In this document: positions 7,741 through 18,391 of the stretch, one piece after another
Layout of the letters: each line of letters opens with the position of its first letter
How positions within the stretch are numbered: position 1 is the first letter of the stretch
Assembly: GCF_008274695.1 (NCBI RefSeq)
Contig: NZ_VTOU01000002.1
Location: 1-64,000, forward strand
Direction: 5' to 3'
DNA length: 64,000 bases
DNA from: Sphingomonas montanisoli
GTDB taxonomy: Bacteria > Pseudomonadota > Alphaproteobacteria > Sphingomonadales > Sphingomonadaceae
Notes under the pieces: model-generated
Databases searched by the model: none
What the model saw: the letters and a program-made list of their open reading frames with translations, nothing else
Told to the model about the DNA's origin: nothing
Program-made: the position numbers and the translations under genes

Positions 7741-8411
7741 TCGCCCTTGATCATGTAGCCGGCGCCACGCACCGTTTCGATCGCATCCTCCTCGAACCCA
7801 GCGTTGAGCTTCGAGCGGAGGCGGCTGAGGTGGGTTTCGACGATGCTGGTCTTGGGATCGAAATCGAAATCCCAGACCCGTTCCAGCAGCATGGTGCGCG
7901 TCATCACCCGGTGCGGATTGCGCATCAGTTCGGCAAGCAACGCGAATTCGCGCGGCTGGAGGGTGATCCGACGGCCGGCGCGGTGGACCGAACGGCGATC
8001 GAGATCGAGAATGATATCGCCCACGGTCAGGCGACGAACGGCGATCTGCGGGGCTGGGCGGCGGCCAAGCGCGTGGAGCCGGGCGAGCAGTTCGGAAAAG
8101 GCGAACGGCTTGACCAGATAATCGTCGGCGCCGGCATCGAGCCCCTCGACCCGATCGGCGATACCGCCCACCGCGGTCAGCATCAGCACGGGCACGGTAT
8201 CGCCGGCGGCGCGTAATGCCTTCACCAGTGACAGCCCGTCGAGACCCGGCAGCATCCGATCGACGACGATCACGTCGAAGCCGCCGCCGGTCGCTTCGAA
8301 CAGGCCGTCGCGCCCGTCCTTCATGCTCACGACCATATGGCCCGCCTGTTCAAGGCTGGCGGTGACGAACTGGAGCGTGTCGGCATCGTCTTCGACGAAC
8401 AGGATCCGCAT
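7737..8411 (-). CDS. OmpR-family response regulator of the metal-efflux operon
   Basis: A 224-aa regulator. The receiver domain (1-115) has the acidic pair (VEDDAD), the phospho-acceptor in VIVVDRMLPG, the conserved Thr (MLTAV) and Lys (LVKPFAFSEL). The C-terminal winged helix (about 125-222) has LTxxEF-like LQPREFALLAELMRNPHRVMTRTMLLERVWDFDFDPKTSIVETHLSRLRSKL. It lies 9 nt after the outer-membrane factor gene and overlaps the kinase start by 4 nt. It probably controls the operon it ends. The second regulator of this window (18381-19073) is a close paralogue. Confidence 0.92.
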   Translation of the reverse strand: MRILFVEDDADTLQFVTASLEQAGHMVVSMKDGRDGLFEATGGGFDVIVVDRMLPGLDGLSLVKALRAAGDTVPVLMLTAVGGIADRVEGLDAGADDYLVKPFAFSELLARLHALGRRPAPQIAVRRLTVGDIILDLDRRSVHRAGRRITLQPREFALLAELMRNPHRVMTRTMLLERVWDFDFDPKTSIVETHLSRLRSKLNAGFEEDAIETVRGAGYMIKGD

Positions 8412-8420
8412 CGCCCTTGC

Positions 8421-9779
8421 CTAGACCTTTCCACCGGTGATTTGCCAGCCGCCACCCAGCGCGCGGAACAGGGCGACCTGCGCCTGCGCGACCGACTGGT
8501 CCGACTGGACCTTGGCAAGACGGGCGGCGGCATGGACCCGTTCGGCATCGATCGCGAGCAATGGGGCGGCGTCGCCGATCCTGACCCGCGCCGCCGCGCG
8601 CCGCGCATAGAGCGCGGCATCGTCGAGCGCGAGGGCGAGATCGCGGTTGCGCCGCATCTCGGCATCATAGGCGGCCAGCGCCGTCTCGACCTCGCGCAGC
8701 GCGTTGAGCACCGCCTTGTCCCAATTGGCGAGCGCCGCCTGTTCGTCCGCCTTCGCGCCGCGCAGCTTGGCGCGGGCGACCCCCTGATAGGGAAAACTCC
8801 AGCTGATCAGCGGGGTGAGCGCGGCATCGAAACGCCCCGCGAGCAGCCCCAGCGCGGTGCCGAGATTGATCTTCGGATAGAGATCGGCGCGCGCCACGCC
8901 GACCCGTGCTGCGGCGGCAGCGAGCTTGCGGTCGGCCTGGCGCAGATCGGGGCGACGGAGCAGCAGCGCGGCGCCGTCGCCGACAGGCAGCATGCCCGTC
9001 GTAAAGGGCGATGCGGGACAGCCGATCGCGAAGCGGCGCGCCTCGGCCGGCACCTTTCCCTGCAACAGGCCAAGCCGATAGAGCGCGTTCGTCCGCTGCG
9101 CTTCGAAGGGGGGGATGGCGGCGCGACTGCTCGCGGCGAGAGTCGACGCCTGTGCGACTTCGAGCGGGGAGACCTCGCCCGCCGCAAGCTGATCGCGGGC
9201 GAGCGCGGTCGACCTGTCCTGCGCGGCTGCGATCTCGGCGGCGGCGGCGCGGCCACGCTCGGCGGCGCACAGGTCGACATAAGCGGCGACCGTATCGGCG
9301 ACCACCGCGACGCGGACCCCGTCATAGGCCGCCTGCTGTGCCTCCGCATCGGCGCGGGCGGCGAGCGCGCTTGCCCGCAGCTTGCCGAACAGGTCGACAT
9401 CCCAGCTGATTGCGCCGGCCACGTCCCAGTCGGTCGACGGCACAGTCGATGCGCTCGGTTGCGCGCTCGTCTTGTCGACGGTCAGTCCGCTTTCGATCGC
9501 GGTCTGCGGCAGGCGCTGGCGGTTGGCCTGCGACTGCGCCGCGCGGGCGGCATCGAGATTGGCGAAGGCGATGCGCAGATCTACATTGGCCGCCAGGCTG
9601 GCGGCGATCAGCGTGTCGAGCGCGGGATCGTCGAACAGGCGCCACCAGTCGACCGGCACCTGATCGGGTGAGGTCAGCGGGTTGGCTGCGAAGGGTGCCT
9701 TCGCCTCTTCGGGCACTGTCGGCGCCGCCATCGCGGCCGTCGCGACCAACGCCGCGATCGGGACAAGCGCGCGCATCAT
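8421..9779 (-). CDS. Outer-membrane efflux factor (NodT/TolC type)
   Basis: A 452-aa protein with a signal peptide ending near residue 18 ([10 protein letters not shown]). Two outer-membrane-factor repeats rich in long alpha helices follow ([27 protein letters not shown] near 65-95; [38 protein letters not shown] near 270-305). It would form the outer-membrane duct of the RND pump. There is no lipobox Cys at the cleavage site, unlike many NodT lipoproteins. It overlaps the RND gene's stop by 4 nt (ATGA), so it is translated with the pump. Confidence 0.88.
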   Translation of the reverse strand: MMRALVPIAALVATAAMAAPTVPEEAKAPFAANPLTSPDQVPVDWWRLFDDPALDTLIAASLAANVDLRIAFANLDAARAAQSQANRQRLPQTAIESGLTVDKTSAQPSASTVPSTDWDVAGAISWDVDLFGKLRASALAARADAEAQQAAYDGVRVAVVADTVAAYVDLCAAERGRAAAAEIAAAQDRSTALARDQLAAGEVSPLEVAQASTLAASSRAAIPPFEAQRTNALYRLGLLQGKVPAEARRFAIGCPASPFTTGMLPVGDGAALLLRRPDLRQADRKLAAAAARVGVARADLYPKINLGTALGLLAGRFDAALTPLISWSFPYQGVARAKLRGAKADEQAALANWDKAVLNALREVETALAAYDAEMRRNRDLALALDDAALYARRAAARVRIGDAAPLLAIDAERVHAAARLAKVQSDQSVAQAQVALFRALGGGWQITGGKV

Positions 9780-12700
9780 GCCAGCGCCTCCTGCTGCGGC
9801 GCGCGTTCGGGTTCGCGGCCGAAGCGTGCATAGAGCGCGGGCATCAGGAACAGGTTGAGTGCGGTCGACGAGATCAGGCCGCCCAGGATCACGATCGCCA
9901 TCGGATGCTCGATCTCATGCCCCGGCGCATTGCCCGCGACGACCAGCGGCACCAGCGCAAGGCCCGCGCAGGCAGCCGTCATCAGGATCGGCACCAGCCG
10001 CTCCTCCGCACCGCGCAGGATCAGCGCGCGGCCGAAGGGCACGCCTTCGTGCCGTTCGAGATGCTGGTAGTGTGACAACAGCATGATCCCATTCCGCGCG
10101 GCGATGCCGATCACCGTGACGAAGCCCACCAGCGACCCCAGCGACAGCAAACCGCCGGTCAGCGCCACCGCGACCACACCGCCGACGAGCGCGAACGGAA
10201 GACTGACACCGACCAGCGCGGTGATTCGCAGCGATCGGAACTCGGTCCACACCAGCACGAGAATGCCGATCAGGCAGAAGAAGCCGGTGAAGGCGAGCCG
10301 GGTCCGCGCCTCGCGCAGCGCCGCATATTCGCCGAGGATTTCGGGGTGATATCCGGTCGCGAAGGGCAGCTTGGCCACCGCCGCCTCGACCTGTCCTGCG
10401 ACGGTGCCGAGATCGGCGCCTGCGACGTTGAGGCTGACGTCGATCCGGCGTTGGCCGTTCTCGCGCTTGATCTCATTGGGGGCGGGTGAGATCTGGATAT
10501 CGGCGACATCGCCGAGGCGGACGGGCGCGCCCGTCGGCGCCTGGATCATCAGGTCGGTCAATGCGTGGAGATCGCCGCGCACCGCCGGTTCGCCCCAGAT
10601 CGCGACGTCGAACGATTTCTGGTCGCGGTAGATTTCGCCGACCTTCTGTGCCGCGACCAAAGTCTGCGCTTGCCGCCGCACTTCACCGGCGCTCAGGCCC
10701 AGACGGGCAAGATCGGCCGGGCGGGGGCGGATGCGGATCTGTGGCACCAGCACCTGGCTTTCGACCTTGAGATCGGCGACGCCGGGAATGTCGGCCACCG
10801 CTGCGCGCACCCGCGCGCCGGCCGCGCGCAATTCCTCCTGATCGGGGCCGTAGATGCGGACGACCAAGGTTGCGCCGGCGCCGGTCAAGACCTCCTTGAT
10901 CCGCTCGCGCAGATAGGTGAGCACGTCGCGGTAGAGGCCGGGATAGCCGTCGATGATCGCCTTGATGCGGCTGACAGACGCATCATAATCGGCTTTCGCG
11001 TCCAGGCTGATCCAAAGCTCGGTGAAGTTGGGGCCGACCACCTCGTCCGCCGCTTCGGCGCGGCCGATATGCGCGCCGAAATTGCGGACACCGGGGACGC
11101 TGCGCAACTCCTTCGACGCGCGGATCGTGATCCGATCCATCGCCTCGATCGAGGTGCCCGGCTTCTCGACGAAGTGCATCAAGAAGTCGGTTTCGCGGAA
11201 ATCAGGGAGGAACTGGTCCTTGAAGCTCGCATAGCCGAGCGCCGCGAGTGCGAGGCCGGCCGCGACCACGCCGATCGCTATGCGCGATCGATCGATCGTA
11301 CCGGGGAGCGCGCGGCCGTAGCGGCTCTTGAGCCAGCCGACGAGCCGCGTGTCGCGCTCCTCGCGATTGGGCGCGTTGGGGAGCAGCATCAGGCACAGCG
11401 CCGGCGTCACCGTAAGCGCGACCAGCAGCGAGGCTGCGATCGCGAGGACATAAGCGATGGCGAGCGGCTGGAAGAAGGTGCCTGCGACCCCACCGAGAAA
11501 GAAGATCGGCAGGAAGACAAGCATCACGATCAGCGACGCGAACACCACCGCCGATCGCACCTCCAGCGATGCGGACAGCACCACGTCGAAGGCATGGCGC
11601 GGCTCCGCCGCTTCGCGGTTCAGTTTCAGGCGGCGCGCGATATTTTCCACATCGATGATCGCATCGTCGACCACTTCGCCCAGAGCGATGACGAGGCCGG
11701 CGATCACCATCACGTTGATCGTGGCGCCGCTCCACAAGAGCACCAAGGCCGCGCCCAGCAGCGACAGCGGGATCGCGACGAGGCTGATCACCGCCTGCCG
11801 CCAGTCGCGGGTGAACACGAAAAGCACCGCGACGACCAGGACGCAGCCGATCATGAGCGCGCGGGTGAGATTATCGATCGATCGTTCGATGAAGGTTGCG
11901 GGACGGAAGATCGTCGTGTCGACCTTCACGTCGGTAAGGCCGGGCTTGAGCTCGGCGATTGCGGCTTCGACCTTGCGGGTGAGTTCGAGCGTGTTGGCCG
12001 ACGGTTGCTTTTCGACGATCAGCATGATGCCGGGGCCGTCGTCGATGATCGCATTGCCGATCGGCGCGGCGTAGCTTTCGACAACGCGCGCGACATCGCC
12101 GACGCGGACCGGCGCCTCGCCGCTCTGCTTGACGATCGCTTGCGACAGATCCTCGGCGGTCTGGATCACGCCGATTTGCTGCACGCTCATCCGCTGATTG
12201 GGCGTGTCGACGAAACCGCCGCCACCGACCAGCACCGCATCGCCCGCCGCCGCGCGCAGTTCGGCCAGGGTCACGCCCGCCATGCGCAGCCGATCGGGAT
12301 CGATCAGGATCTGAAGCTGGCGATCGCGCTGCCCCCACATCGCGACATTGGCGACACCCTGCACCGCCATCAGCCGTGGCCGGATCGTCCAGCGAACGAG
12401 TTCGGAGAGCTGCATCTGGTCGAGCTTTTTGGAGGACAGACCGATCTTCATCGCGCGGCTGGTCGACGAGAGCGGCGGCATCACGACCGGTTGGCGCGCG
12501 GCGGTGGGCAGGCGCGGCTGCACCTGCGCGACGCGCTCGCCGACCATCTGGCGCGCGCGCATCACGTCCGATCCACGCTCGAACAATATCTGCACCGACG
12601 ACAGGCCGAGCACTGACTTCGATCTGAGGGTCATCAGGCCCGGCACGCCGTTGACCGCGGTTTCGATCGGCACGGTGACGAGGCTTTCGACCTCCTCGGT

Positions 12701-12871
12701 CGAAAGGCCGGGCGCTTCGGTCTGGATTTCGACCATCGGCGGGGCGAATTCGGGGAAGACGTCAAGCGGAACGTCGCGGCCTGCGCGAATGCCCAAGACG
12801 ACCAATAGCAGCGCCGCGCCGATGACGAGGACACGCTGGTGCAGCGAAAAAGCGATCAGGCGCGCGAGCAT
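9776..12871 (-). CDS. RND efflux pump, CusA/CzcA-like inner-membrane subunit
   Basis: 1031 aa from the ATG at 12871 ([25 protein letters not shown]), which is TM1. Two periplasmic loops and about 12 membrane helices follow. The TM4 motif [13 protein letters not shown] holds the acidic residues expected for the proton relay, and [14 protein letters not shown] is the TM10-11 counterpart. Sequence style ([30 protein letters not shown]) matches the heavy-metal efflux (HME) branch, though the exact metal is not evident. The start overlaps the adaptor stop by 1 nt (TGATG). The open frame continues upstream but inside the adaptor gene, so it is not used. Confidence 0.9.
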   Translation of the reverse strand: MLARLIAFSLHQRVLVIGAALLLVVLGIRAGRDVPLDVFPEFAPPMVEIQTEAPGLSTEEVESLVTVPIETAVNGVPGLMTLRSKSVLGLSSVQILFERGSDVMRARQMVGERVAQVQPRLPTAARQPVVMPPLSSTSRAMKIGLSSKKLDQMQLSELVRWTIRPRLMAVQGVANVAMWGQRDRQLQILIDPDRLRMAGVTLAELRAAAGDAVLVGGGGFVDTPNQRMSVQQIGVIQTAEDLSQAIVKQSGEAPVRVGDVARVVESYAAPIGNAIIDDGPGIMLIVEKQPSANTLELTRKVEAAIAELKPGLTDVKVDTTIFRPATFIERSIDNLTRALMIGCVLVVAVLFVFTRDWRQAVISLVAIPLSLLGAALVLLWSGATINVMVIAGLVIALGEVVDDAIIDVENIARRLKLNREAAEPRHAFDVVLSASLEVRSAVVFASLIVMLVFLPIFFLGGVAGTFFQPLAIAYVLAIAASLLVALTVTPALCLMLLPNAPNREERDTRLVGWLKSRYGRALPGTIDRSRIAIGVVAAGLALAALGYASFKDQFLPDFRETDFLMHFVEKPGTSIEAMDRITIRASKELRSVPGVRNFGAHIGRAEAADEVVGPNFTELWISLDAKADYDASVSRIKAIIDGYPGLYRDVLTYLRERIKEVLTGAGATLVVRIYGPDQEELRAAGARVRAAVADIPGVADLKVESQVLVPQIRIRPRPADLARLGLSAGEVRRQAQTLVAAQKVGEIYRDQKSFDVAIWGEPAVRGDLHALTDLMIQAPTGAPVRLGDVADIQISPAPNEIKRENGQRRIDVSLNVAGADLGTVAGQVEAAVAKLPFATGYHPEILGEYAALREARTRLAFTGFFCLIGILVLVWTEFRSLRITALVGVSLPFALVGGVVAVALTGGLLSLGSLVGFVTVIGIAARNGIMLLSHYQHLERHEGVPFGRALILRGAEERLVPILMTAACAGLALVPLVVAGNAPGHEIEHPMAIVILGGLISSTALNLFLMPALYARFGREPERAPQQEALA

Positions 12872-13851
12872 CAGTGCGCCGCCCCGAACTCGATCCCGAA
12901 CAGTTCGGCCGCGCCGGTGGTAACGACCTCGGCGTCGATATCCAGCCCCCGTCCGATGAAGGCGGTGCCGTTCTTTTCGGCGACCACGTCGACCCGCTGG
13001 CGCAGATATTCGGCGGGCTTGGTGCGCCGATAGACCCACTCGCCGCCGTAGATGTCGCGGACCAATGCCGCGGTGGGGATCGTCGCGCCCCGGCGTTCGC
13101 GGCCCACCGGCAGATCGACCGCGACGCGCTGACCGATCCGGAAGCGGCGATCAGCGTTCGGGACGCTGTAGTAGAGATCTACAGTGCCAGCGACCGCATT
13201 GGCCGAAGGGGCGGCGTCAACGGGTGTGGCTGCGCGCGACGATTGCGCATCACCCAGCGCGTGGACCGTCACCGGTGCGCGCCGGCCGATCACCGAGAGA
13301 TCGCTCGAGAAAAGCGAGACGCGAACCCATAGACGGCGTTGATCGTCGAGCGAGGCGATCGATGGCCCCAGCAACTGGCGCTGCGCATGTGCCGCCGAAG
13401 CCGCTGCATCGGCCGCCGCGAGAGCCGCCGCCGCCTCGTCGCGCGCCCGCACGCTGCCCGCCTCCTGCCGCACGAGCGCTTCGGCGCGATCGAGCGCGAT
13501 GCGGGCAAGTTTCGCCTGCGCGACCGTTCGTCGAACTTCGCCGTCGGCCGTCGCCTGCTGGATCGAAAGCTGCTGGAAGTTCGCGGCGGCGCCGGCTGGC
13601 ACGCCAGCACTGTTGGCGGCGGGAGCGACAATCTCACCGGGTGCCTGGCGCACGGCTCCCGCAGCGCCGGCACCGACTCTGGTCGTCACGATGCCGAGCC
13701 TTTTGTCGGCTTCGGGCGTCAGCCTGATCTTCAGCAATTCGCTTTCGTGCGCGGTCAGTTCGGTCTTGGCCGGGGGCGCCGCGGACTTGCCGGCGGGGCT
13801 GCCGCAAGCGGCGAGCAGGAGCAGCGGGGGGATGAGGGCGATGGTGCGCAT
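12871..13851 (-). CDS. RND efflux periplasmic adaptor lipoprotein
   Basis: A 326-aa membrane-fusion protein with a lipoprotein signal ([14 protein letters not shown], lipobox Cys near residue 16). A helical hairpin region (about 110-165, rich in Ala with [22 protein letters not shown]) and beta-barrel/membrane-proximal domains follow ([34 protein letters not shown]). It would connect the RND pump and the outer-membrane duct. It is the first gene of the operon adaptor-pump-duct-regulator-kinase. Compared with typical CusB/CzcB proteins (about 380-500 aa) it is short and lacks an N-terminal metal-binding His-rich part. Confidence 0.88.
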   Translation of the reverse strand: MRTIALIPPLLLLAACGSPAGKSAAPPAKTELTAHESELLKIRLTPEADKRLGIVTTRVGAGAAGAVRQAPGEIVAPAANSAGVPAGAAANFQQLSIQQATADGEVRRTVAQAKLARIALDRAEALVRQEAGSVRARDEAAAALAAADAAASAAHAQRQLLGPSIASLDDQRRLWVRVSLFSSDLSVIGRRAPVTVHALGDAQSSRAATPVDAAPSANAVAGTVDLYYSVPNADRRFRIGQRVAVDLPVGRERRGATIPTAALVRDIYGGEWVYRRTKPAEYLRQRVDVVAEKNGTAFIGRGLDIDAEVVTTGAAELFGIEFGAAH

Positions 13852-14015
13852 GCGCCGTCCCTAACCGACCGAACTGTGGCGGCTTGTTGGGGTAACCTTA
13901 CAATTTCCCAAGGTTCGCGCAGGGCGCCGCGTTTCTTACCGTTGGAATACAAGTTGGTAAGGCCGGCTTCCGTCGATGGACAGCCGCCATGAGCGCGATC
14001 ATCTGGCTCCGCAAA

Positions 14016-14034
14016 CGCGACTTAATCGCAATAA
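14016..14034. promoter_or_regulatory. Putative Fur-like operator
   Basis: A short inverted repeat (GCGA-ctta-ATCGC core, then AATA) lies about 21-39 nt before the GTG start of the siderophore receptor. It resembles part of the larger repeat at 19201-19229 (shared ATCGCAATA). The location fits repression by iron, but the palindrome is short. Confidence 0.3.
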
Positions 14035-14054
14035 CAATAGCAGGGAGCCTTACC

Positions 14055-16316
14055 GTGTCCGTTCTTCCGTCCTCCGCCTTTTCGCGCCTTCTGCTCGCCT
14101 CGGTCAGCGTCGCGAGCCTTGCTTCGCCGCTAGCCGCGGCCGCGCCCAGCGAGAGCGAGACCATCATCGTCATCGGCGAAAAGGAAGCGGAGACCGGCTA
14201 CAAGGTGACGGACTCGGTATCGGCGATGCGCACCAACACGCCGCTGGTCGATACGCCGCAGTCTATCACGGTCGTGACGGCGAAGCAGATAGAGGATCAG
14301 GCCGCCAACAGCATAGGCGATGCCGTCCGCTACACGCCCGGCATCTATTCGGCGCAAGGCGAAGGCAATCGCGAAACGCTGGTGATCCGCGGCATGACCA
14401 CGACGGGCGACTTCTTCGTCGACGGCATTCGCGACGACGTTCAGACCTATCGCGACCTTTACAATATCCAGCGGCTCGAAGTCTTTCGTGGATCGAACGC
14501 GATGACCTTCGGCCGTGGCGGCACCGGCGGCCTGATCAACCGTGTCACCAAGGTCGCGGGCTGGGACGATGTGCGCGAAGTGCGGCTCGAAGGCGGTATG
14601 TATCAGCATTATCGCGGCCAGTTCGATCTGGGTGGCGCGGTGAGCGAGGCGGTCGCGCTGCGCGTCACCGGCGTCTATCAGAACAGCGAAAGCTATCGCG
14701 ACGGCGTGAATTATGAGCGCTGGGGCATCAACCCGACCGCTTCGTTCCGCGTCGGCCCGGATACTTTGGTCCAGGTCGGCTACGAACATTTCAAGGATGA
14801 GCGCATCGCCGATCGAGGCGTGCCTTCGCAGTTCCGCCCGGCGACGACGATTGGCCCGGTCGGCCCGCTCGCCACGCCACGCGGCCAGTTCTTCGGCGAT
14901 GCGGAAGGCAGCCCGACTTCCACCAATACCGATGCGGGCAACCTCTACATCTCGCACGACTTCAGCGACACCGTGTCGATCCGCAACCGCACGCGCTACG
15001 CCGACTATGACAAGTTCTACCAGAACGTATTCACGTCGGGCCTGAACACCGGCGCGCTCAACAACACCGGCGCCGCGACCGGGGCTCCGGGCCTACCGAC
15101 CGGCAGCTATGCGGCCGGCACGATCGCCGGCATCCAGGCCTATAATCAGGCAACGCGGCGCAAGAATCTGGTCAACCAGACCGATCTCAATGCCGAGTTC
15201 GCGACCGGCGGCATCAAGCACACCCTGCTGATCGGCGCCGAATTCGCGAAGCAGAAGACGGGCAATATCCGTCTGGAAGGTCTGTTCCCGCAGACCGTGG
15301 CGACCAGCGCCGGTGGCACCACCACCTCGAACGTGGTGACCACCTATGTCCGCCCCGCCAGCCCGCGTATCCGTCGTCCCGACATCGTCTGGCAGCCGCT
15401 TGCCAGCAGCGGCGATAATTACGGCACGCTGGCGGTCTCGGCCGGCTACGTTCAGGATCAGATCGAACTGACGCCGCAGTTCGAAATCGTGCTGGGCGTG
15501 CGTTATGAACATCTGGTGACGAAGGTCCGCGATCGCCGCACCGTCGGCTTCCCAGCGACCCAGCGTCGTGATTTCAAGACCACCGACAATCTGTGGTCGC
15601 CGCGTGCGGGCCTAATCTACAAGCCGGTTGAAAATGCCAGCCTCTATGCCAGCTTCTCGCGCAGCTATCTGCCGCGTGGTGGCGATCAGCTCGCGGGGCT
15701 CAACCTCACCAACGAAACGCTTAATCCCGAGCGTTACGAGAATTACGAACTGGGCGCGAAGTGGGACATCAATCCCAACTTCAATGTCTCGGCCGCCATC
15801 TATCAGCTCGATCGCGACAACGTGATCGTCCTGATCGATCCGAACAATCCGGGTGCCGGCACCGAACTGGGCGGTGGCCAGCGTTCGAAGGGGTTCGAGC
15901 TGGGCGCATCGGGCAAGCTGACTCCGCAGTTCAGCGTGGTTGGCGCCTACACCTATCAGGATGCCGAGTTCACCAAGGCGATTTCCGCCACGGTGCGCGC
16001 CGGCGCCGAAATCCCAAACGCGCCGCGCCACAGCGCATCTTTGTGGGGGCGCTATGACGTGACGTCCGACATCGGGCTGGCGCTCGGTGCGATCTATCAG
16101 GGCCGCCGCTATGCGGCGCAGGACAATCTTGTGCGCCTGCCGGGCTTCACCCGGTTCGACGCGGCATTGTTCTACAAGATCACCGAGAATGTCGACGTGC
16201 AGGTCAACATCGAGAACCTGTTCGACAAGCGCTATTTCCAGTTCGCGCATAGCAACACCAACATTACGCCGGGCAGCCCGACGTCGGTGCGCGGTGCGAT
16301 CAACGTGAAGTTCTAA
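14055..16316 (+). CDS. TonB-dependent siderophore receptor
   Basis: From GTG 14055 the protein has 753 residues: a signal peptide (SRLLLASVSVASLASPLAAAA), TETGYKVTDSVSAMRTNTPLVDTPQSITVV leading into the plug, the plug signatures IRGM and LEVFRGSNAMTFGRGGTGGLIN, and a barrel ending VNVKF-like (GAINVKF). The plug opening and RYTPGIYSAQG style place it with catecholate/hydroxamate siderophore receptors. GTG is preferred because CAGGGAG lies 7 nt upstream and the putative Fur site sits before it; an ATG at 13989 in frame would add 22 residues. It is divergent from the efflux operon. Confidence 0.9.
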   Translation: MSVLPSSAFSRLLLASVSVASLASPLAAAAPSESETIIVIGEKEAETGYKVTDSVSAMRTNTPLVDTPQSITVVTAKQIEDQAANSIGDAVRYTPGIYSAQGEGNRETLVIRGMTTTGDFFVDGIRDDVQTYRDLYNIQRLEVFRGSNAMTFGRGGTGGLINRVTKVAGWDDVREVRLEGGMYQHYRGQFDLGGAVSEAVALRVTGVYQNSESYRDGVNYERWGINPTASFRVGPDTLVQVGYEHFKDERIADRGVPSQFRPATTIGPVGPLATPRGQFFGDAEGSPTSTNTDAGNLYISHDFSDTVSIRNRTRYADYDKFYQNVFTSGLNTGALNNTGAATGAPGLPTGSYAAGTIAGIQAYNQATRRKNLVNQTDLNAEFATGGIKHTLLIGAEFAKQKTGNIRLEGLFPQTVATSAGGTTTSNVVTTYVRPASPRIRRPDIVWQPLASSGDNYGTLAVSAGYVQDQIELTPQFEIVLGVRYEHLVTKVRDRRTVGFPATQRRDFKTTDNLWSPRAGLIYKPVENASLYASFSRSYLPRGGDQLAGLNLTNETLNPERYENYELGAKWDINPNFNVSAAIYQLDRDNVIVLIDPNNPGAGTELGGGQRSKGFELGASGKLTPQFSVVGAYTYQDAEFTKAISATVRAGAEIPNAPRHSASLWGRYDVTSDIGLALGAIYQGRRYAAQDNLVRLPGFTRFDAALFYKITENVDVQVNIENLFDKRYFQFAHSNTNITPGSPTSVRGAINVKF

Positions 16317-16327
16317 GTCATCGCGGG

Positions 16328-16349
16328 GAGTCTGGCCGGGGCCAGGCTC
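16328..16349 (+). terminator. Hairpin between siderophore receptor and AbiEi-like gene
   Basis: GAG-T-CTGGCC, two bases, GGCCAG-G-CTC form a 9-bp stem with one mismatch, 12 nt after the receptor stop. It is not followed by a T-run, so it may only attenuate readthrough into the next gene 24 nt further on. Confidence 0.4.
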
Positions 16350-16373
16350 TCCGCTTTCCCCGCAGGCGGTCAG

Positions 16374-17012
16374 GTGGAAAGCACTCCACGAATACTCTCG
16401 AAGCGAACAGCGCGTGAGCGGAAGCTCATCCTGTTGCTGCGCCTGCAGCACTCAACGACTGGCGAGAGTCAGCGCGAAACCCTGCTCGCGAACTGGCCGA
16501 AAGTGGATGGGGCTTCGGTGAGCCGCTTCGTCAGGCAGTTGCGACGGCTCGACATAACGATCCTCTCCCCGGAATCTCTCCATATTTCGGCCGACGAAAG
16601 GTCGGTCTTAAAGGTTCTGGCTGTCAGCCAGCGGCAATCGCCTGGCGTGGAGATCATCGATCCGGCTCTTCGACTCGCAGCCGAGGATTTAGGAATGGAA
16701 CTGCGGGAAAGCGGGACGAAGCTACCTCTACAGGCACCATTTGCGGCCACGTCCGTCCGCGCCGGTCCGCTGATCCGCGAACTATCGCCGGCTGCCGACA
16801 CAGTGGAGTTGCTCCCCGCTCGCGCCAGAACGGGGGAGTTGCGTGCCCGCGCGCTCGAAATGGTTCGGCGGTCCGCGACGGTCCATATCCGCACATTCTT
16901 GAGAGCCGGTATCTCGCGTCAGAATGTCAGTCGGCTTTGCGCAGATGGTCTGCTCGCAAGGGCGGGGCGCGACCTTTATCGATCCTTGTCGCCCTCATCC
17001 AACGGCGAATGA
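16374..17012 (+). CDS. Uncharacterised protein with AbiEi-like C-terminal winged helix (paralogue 1)
   Basis: 212 aa, starting at GTG. The N-terminal part (about 10-110) contains ERKLILLLRLQ and an ISADERSVLKVLAVSQRQ helix. A variable linker follows, and the C-terminal about 50 residues (RARALEMVRRSATVHIRTFLRAGISRQNVSRLCADGLLARAGRDLYR) resemble the winged-helix N-domain of AbiEi-type antitoxins. The protein is homologous over its length to 19272-19865, with the same helix, the same AGISRQ-type turn and the same end, in a different neighbourhood. It sits 58 nt after a siderophore receptor and its 3' end overlaps a convergent kinase gene by 37 nt. Role unknown; a regulator is the natural guess. 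Confidence 0.65.
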   Translation: MESTPRILSKRTARERKLILLLRLQHSTTGESQRETLLANWPKVDGASVSRFVRQLRRLDITILSPESLHISADERSVLKVLAVSQRQSPGVEIIDPALRLAAEDLGMELRESGTKLPLQAPFAATSVRAGPLIRELSPAADTVELLPARARTGELRARALEMVRRSATVHIRTFLRAGISRQNVSRLCADGLLARAGRDLYRSLSPSSNGE

Positions 17013-18391
17013 GCGAGCGGAATGGCCAATCGGATCGTAAGACCGCGGCCGACACGATCGACATCTGCCGACCCGCGGTGGGCTAGGGCGACCGCACGAA
17101 CGATAGCCAGGCCCAGGCCATGTCCGGGAACACCCCTTGATGGTTCGAGCCGTGACAGGCGTTCGAAAATCGCCTCCGATTTCTCCGGCGGGATGCCGAT
17201 ACCATCGTCGCTGATGCGAACGATCGCCATGTCGGCCGTCAGATCCATGTCGATGAAGATACCGGCGCGGGGGCCGGCGTGCGTCAGCACATTTTCGAAC
17301 AGATTGACGAACGCGCGCATCAGCAATTGTGCGTCGCCGTGGACGGTGGCGGGGCACAGGCGCAGTTCGACATAGCGATCGTCGTCGTGGAAGGCGGGGC
17401 GATAGGTGTCCGCAATATCCTCGATCACTTCGTCGAGCCGGACGGGCCGGAAGCGTTTGCGGGCGCCGAAGCCTTCGATCTCGGTGACGCCGAGGAGGCC
17501 GGCGAAGAGATCGAGCAGGATTTCGGTATCCGCGATCATCCGGCGCAGCGCATCGGCGGTGTCCGCCCGATCTTCGCGACGCAGCAGTTCGTCCATCTGC
17601 TGGCGGACGCGGGTGAGCGGGGTGCGCATGTCGTGCGCGATGTCGCTCGATACCTGACGCAGATTGCGCATCAGGGCTTCGACCCGGTCGAGCATGTCGT
17701 TCAAGATTTGCGACAGCCGATCGAATTCGCTGCCCGATCGATCGAGCGGCACGCGGCGCGACCAGTCACCGTCGATGATTCCCTGCGCGGTGCTGCTGAT
17801 CGCGGACAGACGGCGTTCGACCAGGCGACCCAGCGCGATGGCCGCGACGACGCTCGTCAGCAGGATCGCGGCCAGCCCGATGAGGAAGATTGTGATGATG
17901 CGATCGTCCGTCTTGTCGAGGGCCAGCCGGTCCCCTGCCACGACCAGACGGCTGCCATCGGGGAGCGAATGGGTCAGCGCCTGCGCGAAGCCGCGGCTGC
18001 CGTCCGGTCGGCGGATCGGCAGGAACTCCATCCACCCGTCCACCGGCATGTGTGCGACCAATGATCCCGCGATCCGGTGGCCGCTCTTGTCGGTCAGCGC
18101 ATAGCCCATGATCCGCTGCGCGCCGTCGACATCGGCGAGATAGCCGGTGTTGCCCGCGGTTACGCCATCGCGCGCCCTGACGAGGGTCGCCAGTTCGTCG
18201 AGGCTGTGCGTCCGTCGGAAGTCGACCAGCGCCTCCATTTCCAGTTCGAGCCTGTGGTCGATCTGGGCCTCGATCTCCTCATGCGAGGTATAGACGGTCG
18301 CGGCACCGATCAGCACGACGACAAGGCTGGATATGGCGGCAACCGTCATCGACAGGCCACGCACGCTCCTGAACGGCAGGCTAAGCTTCAT
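16976..18391 (-). CDS. Sensor histidine kinase between siderophore receptor genes
   Basis: 471 aa from ATG 18391 (MKLSLPFRSVRGLSMTVAAISSLVVVLIGAATVYTS = TM1). A periplasmic sensor, TM2 (about 160-182, IITIFLIGLAAILLTSVVAAIAL), HAMP, the HisKA box SSDIAHDMRTPLTRV, the N box NLFENVLTH, G1 DDGIGIP and G2 GHGLGLAI follow. It is similar in plan to the kinase at 6379-7740. Its start overlaps the response-regulator end by 11 nt, and its 3' end overlaps the convergent AbiEi-like gene. The signal is unknown; the siderophore receptors on both sides suggest iron or envelope status. Confidence 0.9.
   Translation of the reverse strand: MKLSLPFRSVRGLSMTVAAISSLVVVLIGAATVYTSHEEIEAQIDHRLELEMEALVDFRRTHSLDELATLVRARDGVTAGNTGYLADVDGAQRIMGYALTDKSGHRIAGSLVAHMPVDGWMEFLPIRRPDGSRGFAQALTHSLPDGSRLVVAGDRLALDKTDDRIITIFLIGLAAILLTSVVAAIALGRLVERRLSAISSTAQGIIDGDWSRRVPLDRSGSEFDRLSQILNDMLDRVEALMRNLRQVSSDIAHDMRTPLTRVRQQMDELLRREDRADTADALRRMIADTEILLDLFAGLLGVTEIEGFGARKRFRPVRLDEVIEDIADTYRPAFHDDDRYVELRLCPATVHGDAQLLMRAFVNLFENVLTHAGPRAGIFIDMDLTADMAIVRISDDGIGIPPEKSEAIFERLSRLEPSRGVPGHGLGLAIVRAVALAHRGSADVDRVGRGLTIRLAIPLAHSPLDEGDKDR

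Noticed and set aside
10565-12616. Long open frame opposite the RND pump gene (683 codons)
   Set aside because: Lies wholly within the pump gene, is Arg/Asp/His-rich with no domain, and is explained by codon bias.
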